From NCBI RefSeq assembly GCF_024362695.1, contig NC_065407.1, forward strand, positions 7,812,001 to 7,876,000: a DNA stretch of 64,000 nt. The letters are read 5' to 3'. The stretch is from Pectinophora gossypiella. Its lineage: Eukaryota > Arthropoda > Insecta > Lepidoptera > Gelechiidae. Positions within the stretch are counted from its first letter, which is position 1. The number at the start of each line of letters is the position of its first letter. Under the pieces are notes generated by a model, which searched no databases, was not told the origin of the DNA, and worked only from the letters and a program-made list of their open reading frames with translations. A program made the translations under genes and the position numbers. Positions 10,170-22,988 of the stretch are shown here, piece after piece.

Positions 10170-13100
10170 TCACCCATCGCCGGAAATGTTAAAAGTACTA
10201 CTACTAGGTAATAATACTTTCTGAGCATTGTCTTGTGGTGCAGAAAACCGCATCTTACTTTTTTTCGCCATTTCCATTAGAAGCATATCGCATTCGTTAT
10301 CTAGTGTTTTGCTTTGTTCTTCCAATTCGTTCATCATGCGCTTCATGACGAGAGCCTGAAACAATTTGCTATTGAGCAACGCTATTTGAAAATGCTCACA
10401 TTGAAATATGTACTTTACGTATATTAAATTAGTAGTGGCGTACAGTTGCGTTTTTACATTGTTCAATCTTGACTAAAACAGCAAGAGAGGCGTTAAAGTG
10501 ACACATCGGTATATTATAGGCAACGCGCTATACAGTGAGATGTTATTAGGTATACACCACAGAAGAGAGAGGTTGGAAGGGCCAAGTCAGCGCGTAACGC
10601 GCGCCATACAAGTATGAGCAAATAGTTCATACTTCAACTTTGCGTTCTACTCGTCCGCTAACTGTACGACGCATAAAACATACATTGCCGGTAAAGTGGC
10701 TATGGAATTTGAGAAGTAGAGCTGTCGTAGTTATCTGTTTGCAGGGGTAAAAAAAGAGTGGAGTTGAACCGGCGACAGCGGTACTCATACAAAATGCGCG
10801 TTATGGCCTTCCCAACCTCTTTCTTCTATTCTGTCGTATGTATACCGAGCAAATGTTATCAACAGCATTGCTTTTATAAAGGGATGCGAATATCTTCCTT
10901 GAGTTTCTTGGCACCCGAAAACTAAGTTAACTTTGTGATCTTAGCAACGTGATTTAATGGTCTTACGTTATCGACTTCCTCCATTCCGACTGTAGTTGCT
11001 GACAGTGTCGCTGATTCATAGGTTGATGTCGATGTTTTCATTTTATTCTGTACGTTACGGTTGATAATCAAGTCTTTCTTGTGACGAAGTCCCCGTTTGG
11101 TTAGTACCTAAAACAGCGAATGATTCATTCTTATAGTAATATTTTTTTATATATAACAACGGATCGCTATTACCACGGAGTAACTAATATTCTTTGAAAA
11201 CTATAACTTAGAACTTATTTAGGTTAAAGAATGACACATAAAATAACTCACGCCTGTATCCCCGAAGGGGCAGGCAGAGCTATGTTTAAGTCCCAGGTAA
11301 TTTAGTTAAAAAATAGAACTGTTACAAATGCTTTACAGTGATCTTAAATCGGTTACGCCCAACGTACGTGTGATACTTACTAATTCAGCTCCCAACTGTT
11401 CGGCTTGTAATTTCTGTTTGTTTATTAAATCATCTTCACATTCGGCCACATGCCATTCCAACTGAAGGCTCTTAGGTACATAAATTTTTCTTGACAGAAC
11501 CCTAAAAATATACAATACAATTTATACATTGCATATCAACATCAATCAGCATACTAGCGTATTTAGATTTAAAAATAAAATGGATTTACAAGTGAACAGA
11601 GACTATCCATACCTAATAATCAAGACAAAACTAGCTTGGTCAACTTGTGATTATTACATTAGCGGTAAACATACTAACGACCGTTTAATATACTTATACA
11701 AAATATATGAAGTGAATTATAAAGTGCGTGGGGGCAATATAAGATAACAACTATGAATAAAAAAATAGGTAACATAAGCTCACGTATCCCAATTAGGGTA
11801 ATCAGAGGTTCATCCATTGCAAGATGAACTAAGACCACACCACACCACCGAACCACAGTGACGTACCACCGTAGAAATAGATAAATTCAACACGGCGCCA
11901 TCGTTGCTTTGAATTTTAATCACCTTAGGTTTACTTGGAAAAAAGCTTATTGATTGCTATTAAATAGGTACTTACTGGTTAATTTTCGAAAAGGCTTCCT
12001 CTTCAGAATAAAACTCAGTGAATTTAAAACCAGGGAATTCAAAACTGAGTTCGTTTTCTGCGTTCCTCCTTCCTCTTATCCAGCCCAAGCCAGCATTGTT
12101 TCTGCATTCTATCCACACATCTCTCCAACTGCTATGTATTGGGAGTTCATGATTACTGTTCTCTTCGTCCGAAATAACAAAAATATCTTCATTTGGAGAA
12201 CATGCAACAGTGGTAGCCAGAAAGTTTTCAATGTCTTGATCCATTTGTGAATTATTCGTTTCAGTATTTTGCGCAGGTGGGTTGATTTTTGTCATCATTT
12301 TGTTTTGCAGCATTAACCGTTTATTTATTTCCTCTGGTTTTAAAATAAACATTGACCCATCTGGTTTTTTGTACTTTCTTTTATTTTGATCTTTCATTGT
12401 CGTGGATTCCGAGAAAACATCAACTATTTTTATCTGCGGTGCAATTTCAGCAATAGGCTTGACGACCAGTGGAATTAAATCATCCGATGCTTTTTTCATC
12501 AACGGAGAAGTAGAAAGAGTTAAAGTAGGTAAGATTTTCATTAAAGGAGGCATCTGAATAGTTTCGGCGGTAAAATTTTGTGGTAATGATTTTTTCGAAA
12601 AATTGACAATGGGTGGTACTTGTGGTTGTTTAGAAGAATTTGTAACGGAAACCTGCTGGACAAGTGTTGAAGATGCTAAGTGGTAGAATCCATCTTGTTT
12701 GCGAATTTTTATAGGTTTTACTAATTTAGGTTGTTCTTTACTAGGAGAACCTTTAGATGTTGACGTTTCTTGAGCAGTGTTAGTGCTATTGACGGGATTA
12801 AGTTCTTCTACATCTTTTGATTCGTTCACTGTCGTTTCGTTGTCTAGCGGTACAATTTCACTGGGGTGTAAATTTGTGGGTGGCATGAACGAGTGTGGAT
12901 TGTCTATGACTTTGATGTTATCGATTTTGTTAGTTGTAATCCAGACTCCTCTTGTTCTTTTGGTTCTCCTAAAGTGAACAAAAGACTTTATAGTCTCTAT
13001 ACCTAATGGTTCGTCCTTTTCGTAAGGACCAATAAATACGCAATATTCATTTGCATTAGGTATTGCATAAATACCAAATTGAGGACCATTGTTCAGTTGT

Positions 13101-16093
13101 TCAACACATTTTTGTGAAGATAACCGCACTGTCTTGTCTGACATTCTCGCGACGTTTATTGCCTTGATAATACTTTCATACTTGACAAAAAATCCTTTGT
13201 TATGAAACTGAATCTCGCTGAAGTCATTTTCTATGGTCATAACAAACCATTTCGACGTTTCTAAATCTGAGTCTGATTCGGCGGTATTCCGTTCAGGCAC
13301 ATCTTGTAAATGGACTTGTTGACCCTTCGCAATATCTGACGTGTTTTTGGACACATTTGGCAAATGTGGACTTTCGAGGTTAGAGTCTTCAGTTGTAAAT
13401 GATTGCTGATGTTTTTCGCCGTCATTTGGATTTTGAGTACTTATTTTGTCAGTAACTTTTGTAACAGATCCAATTAATTCCCAACAATGTGATAGACCAC
13501 ATAAAATACAAAAGTTATCCTTCAAGTCCGTGGCATTTGTTAGTAAATTTTTCACTGTAATTGGATATTTATGCAAGTCTGCAAAGCGGATGTCGTCGAT
13601 ATTAATGCAATTTTCAAAGAAATTACTTTTAGCGTCGATCGCCATAAATATACGGAACGGTTTCAGTTTTGAAATTAAAAACAGATTTTTTCGCTCTCTA
13701 TATCTACTTAATATAAACTCCCAAGGATACAGGGCTACTTTACCGTGCTTCGGAGGTTCTAAACAAGTTTTAACGACACCCAGATCCAAACGTCTTTTAT
13801 ATTGTTTGTAACTTGACTCGAGCCATGCAATCAGTTTGGTTTTATTTGGACCTGTGTTTAACACAGACCTATCGTGAGTTATGTTTTCACTTTCTAAAGA
13901 TTTAGACTCGATTTCTGATTTTTTACCAATGCTAAGAGGTTGATTTTCAGAGACGCTCATTTCTTCATTATTTCCGGAAACCTCATGAACTTGTAATAAG
14001 TTAGTGTCACTGTTTTCAGTTTCATTATCATCTTGTGAGTCACAAGCATCCAACTTGTTCACGATAGATAACATTTTTTTACGCAGTTGATTGTCATTTC
14101 TTTCTAATTCTATAATTTTTTTATTCGTGTTTATATAGTAGTCATCTTTATACTTTCTACCTTCATAAGGTTTTACTCTCTTGCAAGTACTGCAATCATA
14201 ATCCATAATATAATCTGAATAGACTGCCTTATCATTCATGGAAATTATTTGCTTCTTGGTCCCATCTGCATTAATCCTTTCCGAATGCGAAGTTGATTTA
14301 CGTTTTGCTTCGAAGGAAGGTTTAGTAGAATTCAGTTCTTCTTGTAATTGGTCGCTCAACTCATCCTGCTCAGTAGTAGATTTTACGTCGCTTGTGAATC
14401 TTCCCTTGCAGAAACATTTGTACAGATTGTGTACCATACACCAAGGTTCAATATTTTCACAGTTTAATTTAACATCAACAACTGACAAAACTTTTCGTAC
14501 TTTGGAATCATTTTTTAAACACATATTACTATAGAACTCCCGGTATCTTTTAGTAGTTTTCCAATTTCTTCTCTCGGGCTTTAACAATATACTTTTTTCA
14601 CCAGTTACCACAACCGTTTGATGGAATTTTTGTTCTTCTTTGGATAGCTTTAAACTTAACTCATTGTCTAAATTTATAAGGCCAGGTATTAATTCAGGAC
14701 GATGACTTTCAAATGAATCGAATTCTTTATATTTTGAGAAGTCACATTTGCATTCAAACATGCATTCTATTCGACCACAGTGCTGTTTTAAATTGTAGGC
14801 ACATTGCAAAGACGTACAAATACACCCTAAAGAACAATGTGCATTATTACACGTTTTCGAAAACTCATTTTGTGGTACTTCTGGCAAACGTATAACAGTA
14901 ACATCAAGCCTGTCTAATTCACAATATCTCTTTTTAACCTTCTCTTTCGGTGCGACACTAGTATTCCTCAATTCGTCGTGACTTGGATTATCTGTCGGAT
15001 TTTCATCTTCTAGGATCATTTTGTCTTGTAATAAACTAATTTCGACAGATTCAATTATTTCACTAAGTATGGATTTTACTTCTGGAATAAGTTCTTCTTC
15101 TTTGTCTTCTACTAGTAGCAAATGTGCATTGTTGTTGCTTTCTGTTGTAACAAATGTCGACGATTCTTGACGCATTAAAGTTCGCCGTTGATTGCGTTTA
15201 TAATGAAGCTCAAACGTAACACCAGGCTCTTCGCCACTTTGGACAACACTGTGATTTTTAACAGTGCCCAATACAGAAACTGCATACTCGGCCCATTTTT
15301 CTGATATATGACCATCAGTATCCCGTAAACTTTGAACAAAATTTGCGATTGTAGGTTCCAATGGAACTCCGTATTTTGGCCGGATATCAAGACCTGGTTT
15401 TGGAAGATTAACCAATTCAGTATTGCCCACGTTGTACTTTTGATATGAATCATCAAGAAATCTTTTTCTGCTTAGAGGACCCGGTTTAAATTTAATTGTT
15501 AATGAATTTTGTAGTAGCCCTTTTTTTGTATGCAATGTTCTGTTTTTCTTATCTATTTTAGCTGGTCGTTTTATTTTTGCTAAATCATAGTTAGACAGAA
15601 ATTTATTTTTTCCTCCTTTACTCCCATTGATTCGAATACACCTTCCATTCCATAACACGTACTGAATAGGCTGTGGGGTATGTTGTGGGTTTAGATTCAT
15701 CAACATTTGCCAAGAATGCCTGGAAATGGGCTTTTCACATTTTAACATATTTCTTGCTAACTCCATTGTATTCTCATTTCTTGAAGATCCACTTGTTATT
15801 TTTTTTAATAAAATATTTTGTTGTTTTTCTAAATCTTTCGACAAATCAGCAGTCACATCAGTTTCAAACATATTTCGGATATCCCTTACCGTTTTGACTT
15901 TAGTATATTTGGGTCTTTTCTTAGGAACGTAGATTTTGTCTGTTTTAGGTTTAAAATCACAAGTATATTCTTTAATATCATCCTTTACAGCTACAGGAAT
16001 AGCAGGCACTACCGTGATTAAATCATATAGATTGTTCTGTAAAGGTTTTTGGCCTCTGGTAACGGTGGAAGTAAATACTTTATTATCTTGCAT
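10170..16093 (-). CDS. Large nuclear-type protein with MGA conserved-domain-like cysteine-rich segment
   Basis: A 4.1-kb first coding exon (16093-11976) opens with ATG in a CCAAAATG context. Further exons are 11501-11381, 11107-10967 and 10355-10170, about 1,521 aa in all; phases agree at each junction. Around residues 410-450 a cluster reads CxxxxCxLGCxC ... CGRxECMFECxC, which I associate with the conserved domain (DUF4801) of the T-box/bHLH repressor MGA; further Cys/His pairs follow (PWCMVHxxYKCFC). The protein is charged and Ser/Asn-rich elsewhere, and its last exon is a Glu/Lys/Met coiled coil that could dimerise. I see no T-box and no clear bHLH, so it would be an MGA-like protein rather than full MGA. 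The last exon could instead begin at 10472 (also in phase), adding 39 residues that look like translated intron. A dispersed repeat fragment lies in its first intron near 11800. Confidence 0.7.
10540..10855. repeat. MITE-like element with imperfect terminal inverted repeats
   Basis: The left end (about 10546-10620, with GGTATACAC ... GAGAGAGGTTGG ... GTAACGCGCG ... GTATGAG) reappears as a reverse complement at about 10780-10850 (GGTATACAT ... GAAAGAGGTTGG ... ATAACGCGC ... GTATGAG). The arms are about 65-70 bp with small gaps, and the element encodes nothing. It lies in the last intron of the MGA-like gene. Target-site duplications are not clear. Confidence 0.6.
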
Positions 16094-16960
16094 TTTGGCA
16101 AAATTTCGAACTCCTGCAACAAGCGATAAAGATAAAATTAGTATTTTTTATGTAATTTCATACAGACGATCTGACAGAACTACGGCTTATGTAAAAAAAC
16201 GCAGAAACAAAAGAAAATTCATGCGATATTACATATCGATCATAGAGCACCACGGTCATAGAGACGTCCGTGTTGCTCTATGAACACGGTGATTGGGCGG
16301 AATTGCATCTAGGGCACCTCGTCCATGTAATCATTTTCTTGTCGCGCCTATTGATGCAATTCTTTATTGAATCGTTTTGTTATGTCGCTAAATGCGTTAT
16401 AGGGTAACGACAGCGCACAATAGAGTGCATATACTGGGTGTAAGTAACATCGTAACGAAAACTTTGAGGGATGATTCAGACCATGATTCTGAGTTTATAT
16501 CAAGTGGAATTTCCTGTCGCAAAATTCATGAAAATTTTAGTATTTTTTTAGATTTTTTTAGTCCCAAATTGTATTTTAAGCTGTATAGAACCCAAATTTA
16601 AAATAAATAAATAAAAATGAGTAATAAAAATTATCAATGTAATAACCACAATAAATAATAACGTACCTACAACTTCAGCTGTGCACAGGTGAATAGCCGC
16701 ACGGGTCAATGGCAACGCGCGCCAATAAAGTAGGCATTACGAACAGATACTACTTCTTTCTCTGTCAACTGAAGCATAAAAAATCTTCTCTCTCACTCTA
16801 GTCGTCGGCTCGACGCGGCCGCGGCCGGCGGCGGCTGCGGCGTTAGCGCAAAGCGTCAAAGGCGCGCTCAGTCGGATGCTAACCTTGACGCGAATCGCGC
16901 GAAATTTTTCGAGGATATTTTTTCGTGTTTGTGAGTATTTTGTGTTTGTTTTATTTTGTA
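16094..16960 (-). promoter_or_regulatory. 5' region of the MGA-like gene, with a GC-rich likely promoter at 16800-16930
   Basis: On the minus strand a good acceptor (TTGTTGCAG) ends at about 16111, just before the start codon, so a non-coding first exon is likely upstream. A donor-like TAGA|GTGAGAG at about 16797 lies at the edge of a CpG-rich block (16800-16930). That block also holds GCGCGAAA (16897-16904), the core of an E2F-type site. This fits a CpG promoter and first exon, but no transcript evidence is available and the block could equally serve a plus-strand gene. Confidence 0.4.
16241..16282. repeat. Short perfect-type hairpin near the start of the MGA-like gene
   Basis: CATAGAGCACCACGG at 16241-16255 and CCGTGTTGCTCTATG at 16268-16282 form a 15-bp stem with one mismatch around a 12-nt loop. 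It lies about 150 bp upstream of the start codon, inside the likely first intron or 5' UTR. It may be the remains of a transposon end or a structured RNA element. Confidence 0.6.
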
Positions 16961-18329
16961 AATGAGTAGTGTCGACTACGATGATGGATCATACACCATT
17001 TACTGCGCAAGAGTATGGAATGTTGATGTTTTATTAAAGAGAAGGTGTTGTGTTGTGAGTGTGTGTGATACCTACCTACCGCGGAAGAGACGCGATGTTG
17101 CATACCTACGTGATGTGACGTGTTCTAGGGTACCTAGGTACTTCATCCGAAGGATTAACAAGTAAGGTAAGGTAAGAGTTATATAGGTAGGTCTAGCGAC
17201 TGTTTCGCGTTGTTCGATTAACATTGCGGCGCAGTAAAAACTCAAAATCTTAAATAAACATTTGCGACCCACTATCGTTTTTAGTACAATCAAATAGACG
17301 TTCCATTTTTTGTCGTTACGATGTCACTAACACCCTGTATATCACGAGTACCCCCTATTCATGATACGAAACAAAAGCAATATGTGGGTTTTTTCCGTTC
17401 ATTAACCGTGGTTTCACCATCTTGACCCATTGATAGAATAGATGATGTGTTATTATATGACACATAAAATTCATTAGAAAAAACCTTCGAGCTTGAATAT
17501 ACATTATAACAAATAATATAACTGGTGAAACCTACAGTATAATATAACGAAACGTAGGTACAATAATGAGTTTTACCTAAAACGAGCGCGAAATAATAAC
17601 CAACGTAGTACAAGTACGCGAGAAAAATGTTACATTAAGTAATATGCAAAATATTTCCTTCGTTTGTGCCACATTTGACTCCACCATCATTCATCACCAT
17701 TTCAGGTACACTCTCTGTACTCTTGATATTTAAGATGTATATGGCAAACCGCACGGAAACAGGTGATAACCATAAGTTAATCATTATTTGCGACCAACTT
17801 TGCAATTGAAGAACACCCTAAATAACAAACTATTTATGACAGGTTACCAATACCAATCCATTTACTCATAACTAAAAGACTATTAATCCACCATGTTCGA
17901 AAGGACACGATCTCTTAGTGTGCCTTTGCGTGATGTAAAAAAATACATTTAGTTCCAATAATTTATTTCGCTATAAACGAATGTGGATTGTTCTGTACTT
18001 CTGGTACTAGGTCTTGTGTCCGAACTCCGATGTGCTCCATAAAGTATATTTGTTTATCTTATCTTTAGATCTCAGCGACATCTTAAAGCAACCCTAGATA
18101 GATAGATAGGAAATATGGTGTTGAAACAAAGCAAAGATAACGTAGATTTAAGTTAACATGAATACCTTTTAACACGCTACTTTCGTTACGGGCAGCACGC
18201 GCAAGTCATTGTGTCTACCAGACTACCATCAATCACGACTCGCGGGTCATGTTTGACACAAGATTGAAACTGATGGTACCTACAAAACAGCGTGGCTAAA
18301 AAAACCACATCAATATACCAATATTGCGC

Positions 18330-18430
18330 ATATAAAAGTAAGTGCGCAATGCAAACAAATGTCAAATGACAATACTACTTTTTAGATGAATTGCTTTGAT
18401 GTGGCTTTTTTAACCCCACAGAACACAAAA
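18330..18430 (+). repeat. Dispersed repeat module (AATGCAAACAAATGTC ... TTAGATGAATTGC family)
   Basis: This segment matches, in order, the reverse complement of 27860-27950 and part of 52890-52950. Shared words are AATGCAAACAAATGTCAAAT, TTTTTAGATGAATTGCTT and GATGTGGC followed by a TTTAACCCC run. All copies are non-coding. Confidence 0.65.
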
Positions 18431-18779
18431 TGTCATAAATCACGATTTAATCAAACTAGCTTTCCGCCTACGAGTTCGTCAGATGAATTTCGGTTACGTA
18501 TTCTAAGCCCTATGCTAAACTCTGGGTTCCAGTCTTCTAATGTGCAAATCAATTCTGGAGTTAGGCAGGTAGGAAAACATTTTTATTCATATTTATAAAA
18601 TCTGTATTTGGTATAAAGGAGATTACAATAGTTTTGTAGGTATGTTCTTAATAGTTTGCGTATGAAAACTTCTCATGAGGGTTTTGTGACCAACATTTTT
18701 AATCTACATAGTTAAACAAGGTTATACCACACCTCGGACAATCCACACATAACTAGTATTTTACCTGTCGAACCATAGT

Positions 18780-18880
18780 TCCAAAAACCTGGAAGAAATT
18801 GCTATTTAGCAATAAGGCCGCCTATTGTACTTCTTTTGTAATTGTTATTTTTCGTGTTTGTGCAATAAATTTCTGATTTT
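18780..18880 (+). repeat. Retroelement 3'-end fragment (AATAAGGCCGCCTATTGTAC family)
   Basis: The motif AATAAGGCCGCCTATTGTAC, followed by a T-rich tract and GTGCAATAAA, matches the reverse complement of 42370-42490. I take both to be 3' ends of a non-LTR element common in moths. The identification is from memory of the pattern, not from a search. Confidence 0.5.
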
Positions 18881-18944
18881 ACGGGTTCGAAACACGGCTC
18901 AGACTCTAAACCACTGAATTCGACTTTTTCATGTTTGGATCATA

Positions 18945-19055
18945 GAGGATTTGTGCCCGGTTAATGATGATAAGCTCGGGTCGCCCCTATTACATGGGGC
19001 TTACTTAAACGTAGCTGACATAACCCCTTTGGGGTTGTAGTCGTGATGATAGTTA
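18945..19055 (+). repeat. Dispersed moth repeat fragment (TTACATGGGGC type)
   Basis: The order GTGCCCGGTTAATG ... GCTCGGGTCGCCCC ... TATTACATGGGGC resembles a very common lepidopteran non-LTR or SINE tail. No second copy is seen in this window, so the call rests on general familiarity. Confidence 0.35.
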
Positions 19056-19546
19056 TGTTGTTATCCTTCAATAAAACCATCAGTCATTTCATCAAACCAT
19101 CGATTCAGGTTCATCAAATGACGGACCCGAAATGCTCGTAGTACTATTTATATGGCTTGCGGAATGCGTGCATCTGTCATCCATTAGAAATCTTATAATA
19201 ATTTTATACCTACTGTCAGTCACTCATGGACTCGGATCGGATGTACCTAGTGCTTTTCCGACCTCAGAAATGCGAACAAATTATCGGTCGCGTAATAGAC
19301 GCGTTCAGCATTCGTGGCTAGTGGACACGACTGACCAGTATGCTCTGACGTTACGACGCGGATCACGGACGCTGTCTTCGGACGTTTAGAAACATCGGAT
19401 GAGACAGATTGATGTGGGATTACTGAGAGTAATACAGTTTAGTGTAAAATGCACTGTACAGATACGTACGCGCCCGTCGTATTACTTTACATAACATTCA
19501 TCCGTCGCAAACTGAATTAAGTACTTCACCGAGCTGTTAAACCTAA

Positions 19547-20089
19547 AGGGGCCCATATACGGTACGATTCGTCTGTACGATCGATCTGATGAAAATCGTG
19601 ACGATTGATCGCATCGCAAATGACGCTCATATACGAAACGACTGCTCGTAACGATCAATCATTTATTTATTTGAAACTGAAGTATAAACACGTGTTCTAA
19701 TAATTCAATACTTACCTAATAAAATGGAAAATGCACTTTTTTCCTTACCAATGTGGCGGTAACTTTGATTCGGCTACAAAACAGAAAAGAAAGCCTAGAA
19801 AAATGTGGGTTAAGAAATGGCTATTAAAGCGAAACCAGTATCCGCATATAAATATATGCGACGACCGGCGTCAGAGTGAGACAAAATCGAATCGTTGATC
19901 GTAAAGAGCCACACACACTGTCGATTCATCGTTACGATATTCATGATTGCATGGGTTTTTGTTGCGATTCCCGATATCGTTTTCGATGAAGTAAATCGTT
20001 CACGATCTTGACATACACTATCGATTCGTCGTTTCGATCGGTCTGAAGGGACGGATCGTACAGACAAATCGTACCGTTTATGGGGCCCT
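19547..20089. repeat. Non-autonomous DNA transposon (MITE) with GGGGCCC-headed inverted ends
   Basis: The left end AGGGGCCCATATACGG followed by TACGATTCGTCTGTACGATC matches the reverse complement of the right end (GGGCCCCATAAACGGTACG, then ATTTGTCTGTACGATC), about 38 bp with few mismatches. The inner part is also rich in GATCGT-type inverted words and encodes nothing. The right flank reads TTAA and the left flank CTAA, so a TTAA target as used by piggyBac-type elements is possible but not proven. Confidence 0.7.
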
Positions 20090-22689
20090 TAAATAATCCT
20101 AAGTGACTGGTGGTCAGCCGTATTGCCGTCTTGATCGAGCCAACAGAGTTAATGAAAATCACGTGAAGTTTACATCAGTTTTTCGTCAATCAATGACTGA
20201 TGGTATTGTTTGATTGACGGTTTGCCTACCGCATAATGCCACTCTATGAGATAATATTATTTTTGAAGTAGATTTCACAGACAGAATCGGTTCGTTTTTA
20301 ACGACACCTACGTATAAATTCAATCCATATCCATCCAAATGATTTGTATTTTCATTGATAAAAGTCTGTCACTATCACTTACACCACATCCTAGAAATAA
20401 AAAAGCAACGAATATTTTTGAAAAATATCTGATATAACCCCACAAATATTATTTTTACCAATAGGGGCAAGGGGCCAAGGTAATGTTAGGTATTAAGCAG
20501 CAATTATCCCAAAGTTATACTTATGTTTTTAATTATCATAAATCACAACTAGAAATAAGATGAATGATAATTTACCTGTACAAATAACAGCTTAAGTAAT
20601 ATGTTCTCCACTATCCTTAATTCCAGCACGGTGTCAATTTTCGCGTAAACAAAATGGCGGTCACGTAAGTGTATGCCATCATGTATTTCCGAATAATAAC
20701 AACTGCAATGTAAAATAGTTATGATATCACATATCATATGACACAAGTAGGTAAAACTACTTTTATTTTATTATAAGTCACTTATATTTAATAAAATTAT
20801 AAAGAAAGCCACCTAACCTTAAAATATTATCACGTATGACAAGTGCATGACAAACGAGTTTTAAGTTTCTACCACTTTAACATTAAAGTACAACACCAAT
20901 ATTTGTTTTTCATAACCTACCTTATGTTTACAGGAAAATTACAAGTTGTGAAAACCAGCTTTTATGATATTCAGTACCTATTAGCCTCGTAGTAGCTTAG
21001 GTTAGGCTTAGGATCACGCCCAAAGAAATCATTCACTCACTCACTTCGACTTCATTATCATTATTAAAACGGTCAGTAAAAAAAATGCAAACAAAATGGC
21101 CGCCGACGCGTGTTACTTTTGGTTTTGAATTAAAAGCCAGTTGAATCACTTTGAATTCAAAAAAATATATATTAAGTACGTTATCGACTGTATAAAAAGT
21201 TACATTCTATTAGCACACGTTGCTATTTCCAAAATTTACAAGCGAAACATGAAAATAAAAATTTGTTATTAGACATAAAATCTTGGTTTTTTTTGACGTT
21301 CGTTCACTATTCTATTCTATTCACTCGTTCTTGTTCGGTGATCTTTTATCAAAATGTTTTTGGCCGTATTGCCAGGTAATAAATGAATTACTACCATTTA
21401 TTCAAAATGACGCGCTCGCGTCGTCATGTTATTCATCAAAACGCCGCCGCCATCCGGCGATTAATTTCGCCGGATGGTATTCGAATATTTAAAATAACAA
21501 AATTTACCTTATCGGTACAAAACTGAAAATGCGCTAATGTGGTTCGTGCTTCTTATGGGTGCACGGGTGGGGTAGCGAAAATACTTACGAGAAAGCTTTA
21601 AATTCATGTACTTTGCAAAATAAATCTAACATAATTATTTTGCTACATGATATGATGTGAACTATATGATGTATATTATGTGAATTTGTGTGATTGATTA
21701 AATTAGGTATTTATATTTTTTATACTAGCAACATTGCTTCCTATCTTTTTTTCGTTCGTTCGTTGTTTTTTATAGGTTTTCTCTTCTACATCTGCAATAC
21801 AAGCATCGTTCTTTCACGGTGGTAGGTAACGAATATTCTACTTTACGTCTTATTTAACATAATTGTTGTTGTGTTTATTTATATCGAAAAATAAATTCTT
21901 ACGACAACCTATTACCGTCCTTTAAAATATTGATAGGTTAGAATATTTTACAATACCCGGTTAGTAGGAAGGCAGTTACCACAGATGGGTTATTGTTTGC
22001 TAAGTGCGAAACTTGATGTTTACATTATACAATTTTGATGTAAAAATCCATGCGTCACGCGCATAAAAGTTTTTCTACTACATCAAAAATGAGTCTTGGT
22101 GGTGTGGTGGCTTTTTTATAAGTAGTAGGTACCTATCTATTACCCACTCTACCCTTTCAGTATTCAACAAGATTACAAGACATCTAATAGGTACTTCCGG
22201 ATATATTTTTAAACAGAATGCCGATTTGTAAGGGTTCTGTCATTATTTTGTATCTTGATTTGTGTAGTAACAGTTCATTACTATAGGTCATATTTTTATC
22301 CGACTGCGGCGAAGCAAAAGGAGGTTATGTGTTTATGCACGTCTCTTATCGCCTAAACCGCCTGTCAGAATTTAACAAATGAGATGTCACTGGAAGCGTC
22401 TTGATCGTCCGGTGGCAACGAACCTCCGCGACTTCCGGTGTATAGGCTATGTGACGTTGCATAAACATCAATGGGCCACATTTATGGACCTCTAGAGGAC
22501 AAACTAAGGACGAAAAAGGGTATCAAATGAAAGAGCTTAATTTGCATATCTCAAATATGTACATATTATTAGCTTTCACCCGCGGGTTTACTTGTATTTG
22601 CACGATAATTACGTTTAATTTATAACAATTGCTGACATGCTCCGAATAGGTTTTATCTCCAAATCTTGTACAAACACATAATGGCCCAT

Positions 22690-22988
22690 TGGCCCCGATT
22701 CCTGCAGACATCTCTTAATTTTACTTTAAGTTATACCTGTCATTTTCTTATCCGCCGAAAAGGAAAGGGACGGATGATTGACAGCTCTTAATTTTAGGAA
22801 GAATGAGTAAATAAATGAATAACCCGGGCGAATTTTTAGACGGTTGTTTTAGATTTGTGCTTAAAATTGACGTGTGTTCCATAAATTTTATGCTTGTCGA
22901 TTACCCGTCCCTTTCCTTTTCGGCGGATAAGAAAATGACAGATATAACCTAAAATAAAATTAGATGGTATTTACAGGAATTAGCACCA
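22690..22988 (+). repeat. 299-bp foldback MITE, copy 1
   Basis: The two ends are inverted repeats of roughly 84 bp: TGG..CCGATTCCTGCAG or TGGTGCTAATTCCTGTAA at the tips, then a nearly identical inner part with TGTCATTTTCTTATCCGCCG and AAAAGGAAAGGGACGG. The centre carries no ORF. A second copy of exactly the same length lies at 25557-25855 in the opposite orientation and looks almost identical throughout. Confidence 0.85.

Noticed and set aside
16962..17165. 67-aa plus-strand ORF after the GC-rich block, with a GTGAGT donor inside
   Set aside because: Composition is not protein-like and no partner exon was found; kept only as part of a possible promoter region. The alternative frame (MMDHTPFTAQEYG) vaguely recalls an arthropod helix-turn-helix domain but stops after 18 codons.
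19132..19389. 85-aa ORF between repeats
   Set aside because: No recognisable domain, flanked by repeat sequence.
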